A stretch of DNA of 64,000 bases from Paenibacillus sp. KS-LC4 (GCF_036894955.1 NZ_CP145905.1:4482501-4546500), one strand, 5' to 3'. Numbered from the stretch's first letter, positions 43,833-53,460 are shown. The notes: generated by a model from the letters alone, not told the origin. Made by a program: numbers and translations.

Positions 43833-44697
43833 GGCCCTTCTCCCCCTTAGCGGTAAAGTACATAATATCCTCCAGCGTAGGACGACTAAGCTGCGCACCA
43901 TCACCCACCATAGCAGCTATTTCATGTCCTCGATCTGTCAGACCTTCAAACCCGACGAGCGATTCCCGAATGCCGATAAACGCTGCTTTAACGCTTGGAG
44001 CTTCAAGCAAGCCTACCGGCCCTTTCACTAACACATACCGCTCCTGAATTTGCTCCCTCGACTCGTTAAAGACGAGCTTGCCGCGATGCAGAAAAGCAAT
44101 ATAATCGGCAATTCGATCCAGATCGGTTGTAATATGCGTCGAAAATAAAATTGATTTCCGCTCATCCAGCATAATTTCGGCAAGTAAATCCAGCAGCTCG
44201 CGCCGGAAAACGGGATCTAGCCCCGCTGTCGGCTCATCCATTATAAGCATATCCGCTTGATGGGATAGCGCAAAGGCAAGCGCCAGCTTCATTTTCATCC
44301 CTTTGGAAAGACTGCTTATTTTCATTTTGGGAGACAGCTCGAAGCGCTCAAGCAATCGGGAAAAAGCGTGATCGTCCCATTTTTTATAAAACGGGGCAAT
44401 AATATTTTTCATCGACTGGATCGATAAATGCTCATAATAATGGCACTCATCGGATACAAAGCCGATTCGCTGCTTAATTTCAGCCGCCTGTAAGCTTAGG
44501 GACTGTCCAAAAATCGTTATTTCCCCCGTATCCGATCGGGTAATGCCCATAATCATTTTAATTAACGTCGTTTTGCCTGCTCCATTCGGGCCAATCAGCC
44601 CGGTTATGTACCCCTGCTTAAATGCGCAGGACAGAGGCTCGATGCCGAACATTTTAAACTGCTTGGATACTTCGTTCAGCTTAATGATGTCGCTCAT
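43813..44697 (-). CDS. ABC transporter ATPase (YtrB-like)
   Basis: A 294-residue ATPase with Walker A GPNGAGKTT, signature LSKGMKMKL (degenerate, as usual in this subgroup), Walker B MLIMDEPTAGLDP and H-loop STHI. It works with the ABC-2 permease; the start overlaps the GntR stop (ATGA). Confidence 0.92.
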   Translation of the reverse strand: MSDIIKLNEVSKQFKMFGIEPLSCAFKQGYITGLIGPNGAGKTTLIKMIMGITRSDTGEITIFGQSLSLQAAEIKQRIGFVSDECHYYEHLSIQSMKNIIAPFYKKWDDHAFSRLLERFELSPKMKISSLSKGMKMKLALAFALSHQADMLIMDEPTAGLDPVFRRELLDLLAEIMLDERKSILFSTHITTDLDRIADYIAFLHRGKLVFNESREQIQERYVLVKGPVGLLEAPSVKAAFIGIRESLVGFEGLTDRGHEIAAMVGDGAQLSRPTLEDIMYFTAKGEKGHAAAVT

Positions 44698-45092
44698 ATG
44701 TCCAAATCTCCTTCCTCATATAGCAGCTCGATGTGCTGCTGAAGTTCACTCAGGCTCAGACGCAGCGCCTTCCCTTCTTTAATGACGGCGAGCATTTGCT
44801 GCTCCAGCCGCTTCATGCGCTGCTCTCTAACAAAATCGGCATTCACACCCGTTACGAACGAGCCTTTGCCAACGACCGAGTCAATAAGTCCTTCCTTCTC
44901 CAATTCCTCATAAGCCCGCTTTGTTGTAATGACGCTGATCTGCAAATCTTTGGCAAGCTGCCTAATCGAGGGCAGCGGCTGCCCTGAGCTAAGTGTGCCG
45001 TTTAAAATTAGACTGCGAATTTGCTGGGTGATTTGTACATAGATCGGATCATTTGAAGCGTTGGATAAAATAATGTTCATTTCCATCACCAT
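44694..45092 (-). CDS. GntR-family regulator (YtrA subfamily)
   Basis: A protein of about 132 residues: winged helix (IYVQITQQIRSLILNGTLSSG, PSIRQLAKDLQISVITTKRAYEELEKEGL) with a short helical dimerisation tail instead of a ligand domain, which defines the YtrA subfamily. The start is probably one of three close ATG codons at 45092-45080; a ribosome binding site is weak. It leads the exporter operon, and a long palindrome overlies its promoter. Confidence 0.88.
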   Translation of the reverse strand: MVMEMNIILSNASNDPIYVQITQQIRSLILNGTLSSGQPLPSIRQLAKDLQISVITTKRAYEELEKEGLIDSVVGKGSFVTGVNADFVREQRMKRLEQQMLAVIKEGKALRLSLSELQQHIELLYEEGDLDI

Positions 45093-45107
45093 GCTTAGCC
45101 GTTTAAT

Positions 45108-45133
45108 GTATATATAGTATATATACACTATAT
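45108..45133. promoter_or_regulatory. Palindromic operator before GntR gene
   Basis: GTATATATA-G-TATATATAC (45108-45126) and an overlapping ATATAGT-N8-ACTATAT form nested palindromes 16 bp before the GntR start. The AGTATATATACACT core resembles the AT-rich sites of YtrA-type repressors. Confidence 0.6.
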
Positions 45134-45264
45134 TCTTCGTATATGTCAATAACGCTTGGCTATACTAAGCTGCGAGCGAAATAAACGCCGATTTTCTGTC
45201 TTAATAAATAGCTGCTTCCAGTTGCGTAACCTTATCTAACAGGATTTTTGACAGCTTTGTAAAT

Positions 45265-45278
45265 GGAAAGCGCTTACC
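45265..45278. promoter_or_regulatory. cre-like site
   Basis: GGAAAGCGCTTACC keeps the AAAGCGCTTAC core but differs from the consensus at both ends (12 of 14). Confidence 0.35.
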
Positions 45279-45285
45279 TTTTTCC

Positions 45286-45320
45286 CCGACATTATTTTCT
45301 GTCGGATTTTATTATTTTTT
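45286..45320 (+). terminator. Leader hairpin before amino-acid importer
   Basis: CCGACA-TTATTTTC-TGTCGG followed by ATTTTATTATTTTTT. It is a weak terminator or attenuator 70 bp before the binding-protein start. Confidence 0.4.
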
Positions 45321-45391
45321 ATAGTCGGATCATTAGAATAGGTGACAGAAGGTTAATAAGTCTAACATTAATGGAAATGGGGTTTTCATTT

Positions 45392-46192
45392 ATGAAGAAA
45401 ATCGGCTCACTTTTAATGACCAGCTTGCTTGCTCTTACCCTTAGTGCATGCGGCAGCAGCAGCGAAAATGCACCAGCCGCCTCGGATGGCACGGGAGCAT
45501 CGAATGAAATTGTAACGTACACCATTGGAACCGATGCTACGTTTCCACCCTTCGAATACGAGCAGGATGGCAAATATGTCGGCATCGATATTGATTTAAT
45601 TAATGCTATCGGTGAGCTCGAAGGCTTTAAGGTTGATTTGAAGCCGATGAACTTCAAGGGCATTATCCCCGCTATTACAGCTAATCAACTGGACGCTGCT
45701 ATTGCCGGCATCAGCATTACCGACGAACGCAAGCAGGTTGTGAATTTGTCCGATACTTACTTTGAAGCAGGTCTGTCTCTGGTTGTCCATTCGGATAATG
45801 ATTCAATTACGAAGCCGGAGGATTTGAAGGGCAAAGTCATTGCGATTAAAAAAGGAACGGCCGGCTCTGAAAAAGCTGAACAATTAGCTAAGGAATACGA
45901 CATTACCCTAAATTATTTTGATAGCAGCCCTGCCATGTTCCAAGAGGTAGTCAACAAAAATGCGGATGCTACTATCGAGGATTTCCCTGTCATTTCCTAT
46001 AAGCTTGCTGTTGATCCAAACGCTCATTTGAAAATCGTTGGTGAAAGGCTCACAGGCGATCAATATGGCATTGCAGTGAGCAAAGACAACGAGGAGCTGC
46101 TGCAAAAAATCAATGACGGCATCAAAAAGCTGAAGGAAAGCGGCAAATACGATGAAATCATTAACAAATATATAGGAACGTCTGCAAAATAA
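45392..46192 (+). CDS. Amino-acid ABC transporter binding lipoprotein
   Basis: A 266-residue polar-amino-acid binding protein. Lipobox LSACG near residue 20; then the family-3 pattern TYTIGTDATFPPFEYEQDGKY and GIDIDLINAIGE. The Asp and Arg that bind the ligand's alpha-amino and carboxyl groups are plausible in DAAIAGISITDERKQ. The ligand may be glutamine, cystine or a basic amino acid. ATG 45392 is chosen so that the signal peptide starts MKKIG; only GGGG is seen upstream. Confidence 0.92.
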   Translation: MKKIGSLLMTSLLALTLSACGSSSENAPAASDGTGASNEIVTYTIGTDATFPPFEYEQDGKYVGIDIDLINAIGELEGFKVDLKPMNFKGIIPAITANQLDAAIAGISITDERKQVVNLSDTYFEAGLSLVVHSDNDSITKPEDLKGKVIAIKKGTAGSEKAEQLAKEYDITLNYFDSSPAMFQEVVNKNADATIEDFPVISYKLAVDPNAHLKIVGERLTGDQYGIAVSKDNEELLQKINDGIKKLKESGKYDEIINKYIGTSAK

Positions 46193-46232
46193 AGACGAAG
46201 ACATCCTGTGAAATGAAGGAGCTGTGACTTTC

Positions 46233-46889
46233 ATGATGTCCTCATGGCAAGTTATTGTAGATGCGATGCCCTTGCTGCTGCAAGGGTTATGGATAACGGT
46301 CAAAATTGTTGTCATCTCGCTGCTGATTGCATTCGTTATCGGATTAATTACGGGACTGATAAATACATCATCGAATAAAATTTTAAAGTTTATTGCAACG
46401 CTCTATATTGATATCATTCGCGGTACGCCGCTGCTCGTGCAAATGTTTTTCATCTATTTCGCCCTGCCAGCCTTTCTCGATATTCGCATACCTGCGGAGA
46501 CAGCTGGGATCATTGCAATTAGCGCCAATGCTGGTGCCTACATTGCGGAAATTTTCCGCGCTGGTATTTTGTCGATTGACAACGGGCAGCGTGAGGCTGC
46601 TCGTTCACTCGGTCTAAGCCAGGTGCAGACCATGCGCCTCGTTATTTTGCCGCAGGCGTTCCGCCGCATGATTCCCGCATTCGTCAACCAGTGTACGATT
46701 AGCATCAAGGATACTTCGCTGTTGTCCGTTATCGGCATCAGGGAGCTAACGCAGAGCGGTGAAATTATCATTTCTACCAACTACCGCGCATTCGAAATTT
46801 GGGGCACCGTCGGCATCCTTTATTTCATCATCATTTACAGTATCTCACGCCTGTCCCGTGTACTTGAAAGGAGGCTGAGCCTGAAATGA
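46233..46889 (+). CDS. Amino-acid ABC transporter permease
   Basis: A 218-residue permease of the HisM/GlnP family: [17 protein letters not shown] and EAA loop [29 protein letters not shown] is 11 bases before ATG 46233. The stop overlaps the ATPase start (ATGA). A single permease gene implies a homodimer. Confidence 0.94.
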   Translation: MMSSWQVIVDAMPLLLQGLWITVKIVVISLLIAFVIGLITGLINTSSNKILKFIATLYIDIIRGTPLLVQMFFIYFALPAFLDIRIPAETAGIIAISANAGAYIAEIFRAGILSIDNGQREAARSLGLSQVQTMRLVILPQAFRRMIPAFVNQCTISIKDTSLLSVIGIRELTQSGEIIISTNYRAFEIWGTVGILYFIIIYSISRLSRVLERRLSLK

Positions 46890-47608
46890 TCATTGTAGAA
46901 GGCTTGAAGAAAAGGTTTGGCGACAACGAGGTGCTGCGCGATATTTCCACCACCATTACCGAAAAGGAAGTCGTCTGCATCATCGGCCCTTCCGGCTCTG
47001 GAAAAAGCACCTTCCTTCGCTGCCTTAATTTACTGGAGGAAGTGACGTCCGGCATTGTGAAAATCGGTGACGTTACCGTCACAGCGCCTGAGACGAATAT
47101 TGACAAGCTGCGGCAAAATGTCGGCATGGTGTTTCAGCAGTTCAATCTATTCCCGCATTTGACGGTGCTGGAGAATATTATGCTGGCTCCCAAGCACATT
47201 AAGAAAATGAACAAAGCAGAGAACGAGAAGCAGTCAATCGCGCTGCTCAATAAAGTAGGTCTTGCGTCCAAAAAGGATGAATATCCTGCTCGCCTGTCCG
47301 GCGGCCAGCAGCAGCGTGTCGCAATCGCTCGCGCACTGGCGATGAATCCGCGGGTCATGCTGTTCGACGAGCCAACGTCTGCACTCGATCCGGAAATGGT
47401 CGGCGAGGTGCTTCAGGTAATGAAGGATTTGGCTCACGAAGGTATTACGATGGTCGTCGTCACTCATGAAATGGGCTTCGCCCGCGAAGTCGCTGACCGT
47501 GTTATTTTCATGGATGGCGGTTATATTGTTGAGCAGGGTCCGCCCGCTGCGATCTTTGATACGCCGCAGCATGAGCGCACGCAAGCTTTTCTGAGTAAGG
47601 TGCTGTAG
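46886..47608 (+). CDS. Amino-acid ABC transporter ATPase (GlnQ-like)
   Basis: A 240-residue ATPase: Walker [11 protein letters not shown]-loop [10 protein letters not shown], signature LSGGQQQR, Walker [16 protein letters not shown]-loop VTHEMGFA. These are the canonical marks of the polar-amino-acid subfamily. Third gene of the importer operon. Confidence 0.96.
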   Translation: MIIVEGLKKRFGDNEVLRDISTTITEKEVVCIIGPSGSGKSTFLRCLNLLEEVTSGIVKIGDVTVTAPETNIDKLRQNVGMVFQQFNLFPHLTVLENIMLAPKHIKKMNKAENEKQSIALLNKVGLASKKDEYPARLSGGQQQRVAIARALAMNPRVMLFDEPTSALDPEMVGEVLQVMKDLAHEGITMVVVTHEMGFAREVADRVIFMDGGYIVEQGPPAAIFDTPQHERTQAFLSKVL

Positions 47609-47644
47609 GAAAGCCATTCCCATAACATAACGATGGCTCAATAA

Positions 47645-47692
47645 AAAAGAAGCTCTCGCTCCCCATAGTCATGAGGAGTGAAGCTTCTTTTC
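47645..47692 (+). terminator. Terminator after amino-acid importer
   Basis: AAGAAGCT with AAGCTTCTT, inner CTCC/GGAG pairing, then TTTTC. It may also serve the sucrose phosphorylase operon, which converges on it. Confidence 0.8.
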
Positions 47693-47729
47693 ATATTTTA
47701 GCTCAAAGCTGCTGGTTAGAGGCATCTTG

Positions 47730-49199
47730 TTATACCGCATATTGAACGGTCTTGCCATCCAAATCCAAATACTCAATGACAGACTTATTTGTTATTAGAT
47801 TTATAAACAAGCTGCAGGCCTTATTATCCTTTTTCCATGCCAGTCGCACTTCATCCTTAGATGAATCCATTACGGTAAATTCCCCATTAAAAGCTTCATA
47901 CTCATTTCTGAACCTGATTAGCTTTAAAAGTCTCTGCACGACTTCTTTTTTTAGCGACTGCTCAATTTCCTCCAGGCTGAAATTGTGGCGGTTAATTTCA
48001 CGGCCCTCTCCGCTTTTCTTGACACCCTCCAGGTCATTTTCCCCTGCAAGTAAGCCAACATAATAAACCTGAGGTACTCCTGGCGCAAAAAATTGAATCG
48101 CTCTAGCAGCTAGGTATGCATCGTCCTCCCCATTCAGAACAGAATAAAAGCTGCATCTTATTTGATGTACGTCAAAACCATCGTCAGCCTTGTGCTCGTC
48201 CGATAAAATAAGACTGAGGTTGGAGCCTCTTTCTAAGCACACATCCACTAGCTTCCTTGCCTCTTGTGTATCAATGAGGTCATCCATATCTGGTTTAACT
48301 GGAATGCCATCATGACAGTCAAGCATAGTGAACTGCTTCTGAGGCCGGGTTCTCAGATAATGACACAGCTCATGGCTGGATTTATTCATTAAAGCATCGA
48401 GCACTCGGTACGGCAGTATAAAATCATAAATCCAGTAGCCGCGCTCTGCCAGCTTGTATTGGGTCGTATAATGTGCGTGTACCTCAGGAAGCAAATCTAT
48501 ATCTAACGAATTGGCTAGCTCCATCATCCAATCAAGAAATTCGTATATGTCCGGCTCTACGAAGAAACAGCTCGTTCCAAGCTTTTTAATGACATAGCCG
48601 ACCGCATCGAGTCTGACTATTTTTACATTTTGCCGCTTAAAATTCATAAAAAAGTCTATCATTAATTGTTTGAACAGCTGAGATTTTATATCTAAATCAA
48701 TTTGCTCCGAAGGATCTGTTTTTCCAAACGTCGTCCAAACCTTCTCTTCTTCGCCTGTTTCTGCAATCGTATAGGTGGAATAGGGAAGCGGCCGCCGCAA
48801 AAACATTTTGGCAATATCCTCTTGAACCGGCTCCCCGGACTCCCAAAGCTTATCCAACGTTAAAAATAAATCAGCATATTCGGATTTCCGTCCTTTTTGG
48901 AGAAAGTCCTGAAAATACTCCGATTGCCTTGAAATATGGTTAACCATTAAATCAACCAATACATCGAATTTTTCTCCAATAGCTCTAATATCATCCCAAG
49001 TGCCGAAGCTAGGCTCGATTTCCAGATAAGTCAATGGGGCGAATCCTCTGTCTCCTGACGATGGGAAAGGCGGTAGGATATGAATGCCGCCTTTAAACAC
49101 ATCTGCAAAATGCTTAAGAAGGACATCGTTTAGAGCCTTCAAGTCTCCTCCCATTGAATCGGGATAAGTGATGAGCTGTACCTGATTTTTCACGGCCAT
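47730..49199 (-). CDS. gtfA: Sucrose phosphorylase (GH13)
   Basis: A 489-residue cytoplasmic enzyme that splits sucrose with phosphate into glucose 1-phosphate and fructose. Start VQLITYPDSMGGDLKAL, catalytic nucleophile Asp in VRLDAVGY, acid/base Glu in LLPEVHAHY and the stabilising Asp in MLDCHDGI follow the GH13 subfamily 18 pattern. Length is normal. AGGAGG precedes ATG, 12 bp after the fructokinase stop. Last gene of the operon. A glucosylglycerate- or sucrose-6-phosphate-specific relative cannot be excluded. Confidence 0.92.
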   Translation of the reverse strand: MAVKNQVQLITYPDSMGGDLKALNDVLLKHFADVFKGGIHILPPFPSSGDRGFAPLTYLEIEPSFGTWDDIRAIGEKFDVLVDLMVNHISRQSEYFQDFLQKGRKSEYADLFLTLDKLWESGEPVQEDIAKMFLRRPLPYSTYTIAETGEEEKVWTTFGKTDPSEQIDLDIKSQLFKQLMIDFFMNFKRQNVKIVRLDAVGYVIKKLGTSCFFVEPDIYEFLDWMMELANSLDIDLLPEVHAHYTTQYKLAERGYWIYDFILPYRVLDALMNKSSHELCHYLRTRPQKQFTMLDCHDGIPVKPDMDDLIDTQEARKLVDVCLERGSNLSLILSDEHKADDGFDVHQIRCSFYSVLNGEDDAYLAARAIQFFAPGVPQVYYVGLLAGENDLEGVKKSGEGREINRHNFSLEEIEQSLKKEVVQRLLKLIRFRNEYEAFNGEFTVMDSSKDEVRLAWKKDNKACSLFINLITNKSVIEYLDLDGKTVQYAV

Positions 49200-49211
49200 A
49201 TTGCGCGCCTC

Positions 49212-50168
49212 CTATATTCCATAGCTTTCTTTTATGACCTCTAGCTTTGGCAAATCCACGACTGCACCCGTATATTTCAGCTGATAGGCGCTGACTGCCA
49301 AGCCTAGGCTTATCGCGTCTTTAATAGTGAAGCCTTTAATGGCCGCCGTATAAAAGCCTGACCAGAACGCATCTCCTGCTCCTGTCGTATCCACGACATC
49401 GGTCGCCAAGGAGCTGTATTTAAGCGTCTCCACTCCATTTGAAACGATTGCGCCATCCTTACCCAAGGTCAGAATGACTAGCTTTGCACCCAGCTCCAGA
49501 AACTTTTTCAACTGGTTCTCAGGAGTGTCTTTTCCAAACAATCTTTCTGCATCATCCTCAGAAGGCTTAATCACATCAACCTTGCCAATGATCGACTTCA
49601 CATATTCGGTTCCATCCTCGCCACTTTTCCAGATCATAGGATGATAGTTAGGATCAAATCCTATCCAGATATGGTTTTCACTCGCTATCTCAATAACTTT
49701 TTCGATCGTTTGACGCGCGGGCTCCATGGAAAGAGGCCAGCATGAAAAGTGTACGATTTTTGATTTCAATAAGGATTCATGAAGAACGGTATCAAAGGTC
49801 AAATGATAATCAGCCCCTCTATAAAAAATAGGGACTGGTGTTGCTGTGCTCTTCGTTAAAACAACCATACTCGTTGAAGCATTAACTCGCTGGATCCCAC
49901 TCGTATCAATATCCATCTTTCGCAATTGTTCGATTAAAAAAGACCCTAAACCATCTTCTCCTACAGCAGAGGCCACAAAAGAATGGATGCCTAGCTTCTT
50001 CACATTCATAGCGATATTCGAAGGCGACCCGCCGAAAAACTTATGAAACGTATCGCCTTCAAAACTTTCATCATAATCAGCAGCTATCATATCAATCAGA
50101 AGCTCACCAACCGTTAATAAATCATTCCCTTTATTTCCGAACGCTATTTTATCTTCAAACCCAAACAC
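49212..50168 (-). CDS. PfkB-family fructokinase
   Basis: A 318-residue sugar kinase: N-terminal TVGELLIDMI, GGSPSNIAMNVKKLG, and the ATP/active-site motif DTTGAGDAFWSGF with the catalytic Asp. Next to sucrose phosphorylase it most likely phosphorylates the fructose released. GTG 50168 has AGGAG eight bases upstream. It stands between the importer and the phosphorylase in one operon. Confidence 0.92.
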   Translation of the reverse strand: MFGFEDKIAFGNKGNDLLTVGELLIDMIAADYDESFEGDTFHKFFGGSPSNIAMNVKKLGIHSFVASAVGEDGLGSFLIEQLRKMDIDTSGIQRVNASTSMVVLTKSTATPVPIFYRGADYHLTFDTVLHESLLKSKIVHFSCWPLSMEPARQTIEKVIEIASENHIWIGFDPNYHPMIWKSGEDGTEYVKSIIGKVDVIKPSEDDAERLFGKDTPENQLKKFLELGAKLVILTLGKDGAIVSNGVETLKYSSLATDVVDTTGAGDAFWSGFYTAAIKGFTIKDAISLGLAVSAYQLKYTGAVVDLPKLEVIKESYGI

Positions 50169-50193
50169 GTCATCTACTCCTCTTGTCTGTGCT

Positions 50194-51018
50194 TTATTTC
50201 AGAGCTCCCTCTGTAATTCCTCTAATGATTTGTTTTTGGAGCACAAGATAAAGAATCAGTACTGGAATAATCGTCATGATTAACCCGGCCATTAATGGGG
50301 AAAAATCGACGGAATAGGTTGAGAAAAATCCATAGTTAGAAAGTGGCAATGTCCTCATAGAGGGCGATTGCAAAATTAAACTTGGCAACAAATAGTCATT
50401 CCAAATCCAAAGCGTGTCCAGAACTATAAGAGTGACCATGACTGGCTTCAGCAACGGGACAACAATTTGAAAAAAAGTTCTTAATCTTGAGCTTCCGTCG
50501 ATGAAGGCTGACTCCTCGAGCTCAAGCGGCACACCTTTCATAAATCCATGGAAAGTAAATACTGCAAACGGAACACCGAATCCTAAATACATAAAGAGCA
50601 GGCTTCCTTGTGAATTCAGAAGGCCAAGCTCCCCATAAATCAACACTAGAGGAATCATCAAAGCCTGAAAGGGAAGGGTCATAGAGGCCAGCATGGCAAA
50701 AAACAAGATAGAATTAGCCTTCCATTTAAAGCGGACGAACATATAGCCCGTCATGGACGAAAAGAAAATAATAATAAATACACTACTAATCGTAATGATG
50801 CTTGAATTTAATAATCCGGTCATAAAGTCCATATCATCAATGGCCTTCATGTAATTATCGAAATTAAATTGCTTGGGCCAAGACAATGGATTTTCTACAA
50901 ATTGCTGAGTGGTTTTAAACGTATTCAATATGACTAGTAAAAAAGGCAATAAAAACAGCAATAATACGATATAAAGCAGGATTGATTTCAAAAAGGCTAA
51001 TGGTTTAGGACTCCGCAT
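50194..51018 (-). CDS. Sugar ABC transporter permease, MalG-like
   Basis: A 274-residue CUT1 permease with EAA loop EESAFIDGSSRLRTFFQIVVPLLKP and C-terminus IIRGITEGALK. Its ATG overlaps the stop of the upstream permease gene (TAATG). Probably part of a sucrose importer. Confidence 0.92.
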   Translation of the reverse strand: MRSPKPLAFLKSILLYIVLLLFLLPFLLVILNTFKTTQQFVENPLSWPKQFNFDNYMKAIDDMDFMTGLLNSSIITISSVFIIIFFSSMTGYMFVRFKWKANSILFFAMLASMTLPFQALMIPLVLIYGELGLLNSQGSLLFMYLGFGVPFAVFTFHGFMKGVPLELEESAFIDGSSRLRTFFQIVVPLLKPVMVTLIVLDTLWIWNDYLLPSLILQSPSMRTLPLSNYGFFSTYSVDFSPLMAGLIMTIIPVLILYLVLQKQIIRGITEGALK

Positions 51019-51899
51019 TACGCTTCGACCTCCAATTTCTTCAAAAAGTACGCTTGGGTCAAAGCAATAACCGCCACCACGACGAATAATACAACGGCTT
51101 CTGACTGACCTACCCCATATTCATTGGAAAGAAAAGCTTTTTGGACAACATGATAGGAGGACAACTCAGTCGAATTAAAGGGCCCCCCCTTGGTTAAAGC
51201 CAAATTCAGATCGTAGGTCAAAAAAGAACGTGAAATGGAAATGAAAATACAAATGACAATCGCTGGCGCAGTAAGCGGCAAAATGATTTTACGAATTTTA
51301 TCAAACCCATTTGCTCCGTCAATACCTGCAGCCTCTATAACATCAACAGGAACACTCATAAGTCCAGAAATATAAATAATCATGAGGTAGCCGATGAGCT
51401 GCCATGCCGAAACGATAACGAGTGCCCAAAAGGCTTTGTTCGTATCGGTCAGCCACGAGGTTTCAAATAGGGCCCAGCCGTATTTCTTTCCTAAATATGG
51501 TAAAACCTGAGAAAACAGAAGCTGCCACAAGTAGCCAAGCACTAGACCACCAATAAGGTTAGGTGTAAAAAAGCCTGTTCGGAGTAATTGCTGTCCTTTA
51601 AAGCCACTAGTTAAAGCAAAAGCAAGAAAAAATGCAGCAACATTGGCGATAATAACGGTGAAAAGCACATATTTCAAGGTAAACCATAATTGAGTGAGGA
51701 AGGTCTTATCTTGAAATACCTCCACGTAATTTGCTAAACCCAAAAAAGTATGGTCCCCGCTCCGTACATCCCAGTTTGTAAACGTGAGATAAAGTCCGAA
51801 TAGAAAGGGGATCAGAACAACGGCAAAAAAGGCAAATATAGAGGGGCCTCCAAAAATTAGAAAGGTGCCTGTGTTATGCAGCAATTTCTTGTTTGTCAT
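51018..51899 (-). CDS. Sugar ABC transporter permease, MalF-like
   Basis: A 293-residue CUT1 permease: FGGPSIFAFFAVVLIPFLFGLYL at the N-terminus, EAA loop IEAAGIDGANGFDKIRKIILPLTAP. It pairs with the next gene. GAGGAT lies upstream of ATG. Confidence 0.92.
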   Translation of the reverse strand: MTNKKLLHNTGTFLIFGGPSIFAFFAVVLIPFLFGLYLTFTNWDVRSGDHTFLGLANYVEVFQDKTFLTQLWFTLKYVLFTVIIANVAAFFLAFALTSGFKGQQLLRTGFFTPNLIGGLVLGYLWQLLFSQVLPYLGKKYGWALFETSWLTDTNKAFWALVIVSAWQLIGYLMIIYISGLMSVPVDVIEAAGIDGANGFDKIRKIILPLTAPAIVICIFISISRSFLTYDLNLALTKGGPFNSTELSSYHVVQKAFLSNEYGVGQSEAVVLFVVVAVIALTQAYFLKKLEVEA

Positions 51900-52008
51900 A
51901 GCTATTACATCCTCTTATCATTTAATTGGTAAATTCAACTACAGACCAGAGAAGGGGATCAGCCTATGCGCCTCACCCCTTTGATCTGTCAGGATTGATA
52001 CTTATTTA

Positions 52009-53364
52009 TTATTTCCCAGCGGTTGATTTCCAATAATCCTGCACTTCTTTTGTAAGGCCTGCCCGATCGACTTTATCCACTAAATATTTTTGCATAGAAG
52101 CTCCGGTTTTCGACCACCAGTCCGAAGGGAAATAGTTGATAACCCCGATATTAACCGTTTTACCTTCAGCCACATATTTCGAAATCGCACTAGACATCGG
52201 ATTCGAGCTTTCCACCTTACGATCTTTATATGGCATAGCAAGGCCCGCTTCACCGATAATTGCTTTTTGACTTGCTTCGCTTGTAATCATCCATTCAACA
52301 AAAGCTTTAGCCGCTTCCTGCTGCTCTGGTGTTGAACCCGAATTATCAATGGCAAACAATTTTGGCTCCGTATAAGCCACTTGCGAATTTCCAAAATCAG
52401 CAGCATTATCGCTGATCGGAACAGGAATGATGCCGAAATCCTTATCACGTCCCTCAAGCGGTCCAATAACGGCCCATGACCAGTCACCCATGAAATAAAA
52501 GGCTGCTTCTCCCTTTGCAAAATCAGCACTGTCTTTATTGTAGTCGGCAACTAATGGATCAGCTTTCCTTGCATTGTATTTTTTCAACAGGTCGAATGTA
52601 TCCATCAAACCGTTGTATGCTTGATTCGTTGACAAATCGACAGTGCCTTGTTTAAGCTCTTCTACAAATTTACGATTTTCCTCCACATTGTTGGATTGCA
52701 GCGAATAGGCCAAGCCTTGATAGTGAGCAGCTAAGGACCAATCTGCGCCGTGGATAATAACCGGAGCTTTGCCGGCAGCCTCAATTTTTTTGAATAAAGC
52801 CTCAAGATCACTTCTTGTTGCAAACGTTGACGGATCGAAGGAGCTGCCGATCACTTCATCAATGACGCGTTTGTTGTATAGCAATCCATACCCTTGAGCC
52901 GTATAAGGTACGCCGATGAATTTGCCGTCAAGCAATGCGCCATCTACAGCACCTGGCAGAGCAAGACCTTCATACTTTGCTTTCTCCGACTCCAGATCAA
53001 GGAACTTATCTTTATATTGATGGATCGTTCCTGCATCGAGATTGGCAATCGTTGCCGGCTTGCCGGAAGCTAGAAGAGATTGGAATTTTTGAAGCTGTTC
53101 TCCACCAATAGCTGTGGGAATCAGTTCAATCGTTACATTTGGATGCTCCTGGTTGTAGACTTTAAAAAGATTTTCAAAAACCGTATTTATTTCAGCAGAG
53201 GTATTGAAAAAGGTAAGCTTCACTTCCTTGGACGTTTGGGATGAGTTTGGCTCGCTGGACGCTGCTGCTTCATTACTGGTGTTGTTATTTTTAGAGCATG
53301 CAGCTAATAACGAAAGCACTAACACCATACAAATACCTAAAATAATTACTTTGGATCTTTTCAT
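52009..53364 (-). CDS. Sugar-binding lipoprotein of sucrose locus
   Basis: A 451-residue extracellular binding protein with lipobox LLAAC near residue 22, then a Ser/Asn-rich linker and a CUT1 binding-protein body (KLTFFNTSAEINTVFENLF, EAAFYFMGDWSWAVIGPLE). First gene of the five-gene importer, kinase and phosphorylase operon. GGGGGAG precedes ATG. Two LacI operator copies and a cre-like palindrome lie upstream. Confidence 0.93.
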   Translation of the reverse strand: MKRSKVIILGICMVLVLSLLAACSKNNNTSNEAAASSEPNSSQTSKEVKLTFFNTSAEINTVFENLFKVYNQEHPNVTIELIPTAIGGEQLQKFQSLLASGKPATIANLDAGTIHQYKDKFLDLESEKAKYEGLALPGAVDGALLDGKFIGVPYTAQGYGLLYNKRVIDEVIGSSFDPSTFATRSDLEALFKKIEAAGKAPVIIHGADWSLAAHYQGLAYSLQSNNVEENRKFVEELKQGTVDLSTNQAYNGLMDTFDLLKKYNARKADPLVADYNKDSADFAKGEAAFYFMGDWSWAVIGPLEGRDKDFGIIPVPISDNAADFGNSQVAYTEPKLFAIDNSGSTPEQQEAAKAFVEWMITSEASQKAIIGEAGLAMPYKDRKVESSNPMSSAISKYVAEGKTVNIGVINYFPSDWWSKTGASMQKYLVDKVDRAGLTKEVQDYWKSTAGK

Positions 53365-53386
53365 TGTGACTCCCCCATCATTAGTT

Positions 53387-53413
53387 TTGAAAGCGCAACC
53401 ATCTTGCTTTCAA
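53387..53413. promoter_or_regulatory. Inverted repeat with cre-like half
   Basis: TTGAAAGC (53387-53394) and GCTTTCAA (53406-53413) are perfect arms. TGAAAGCGCAACCA inside fits the CcpA consensus at 12 of 14 positions. Confidence 0.4.
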
Positions 53414-53417
53414 TTTA

Positions 53418-53460
53418 TATGTTAACCGTTTGACATATGATGTGTCAAGCGGTTGACATA
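53418..53460. promoter_or_regulatory. Tandem LacI operators, sucrose operon promoter
   Basis: TATGTTAACCGTTTGACATA (53418-53437) and TGTGTCAAGCGGTTGACATA (53441-53460), centres 23 bp apart. The second shares its 18 inner and right-hand bases with the palindrome at 56859-56878 before the other LacI gene. On the minus strand they cover the probable -35 (TTGACA) and -10 regions, as expected for repression. Confidence 0.85.

Noticed and set aside
45150-45391. T-box or SAM riboswitch before the amino-acid importer
   Set aside because: No T-box sequence, specifier loop or S-box core could be found; only a short hairpin with a T-rich tail.
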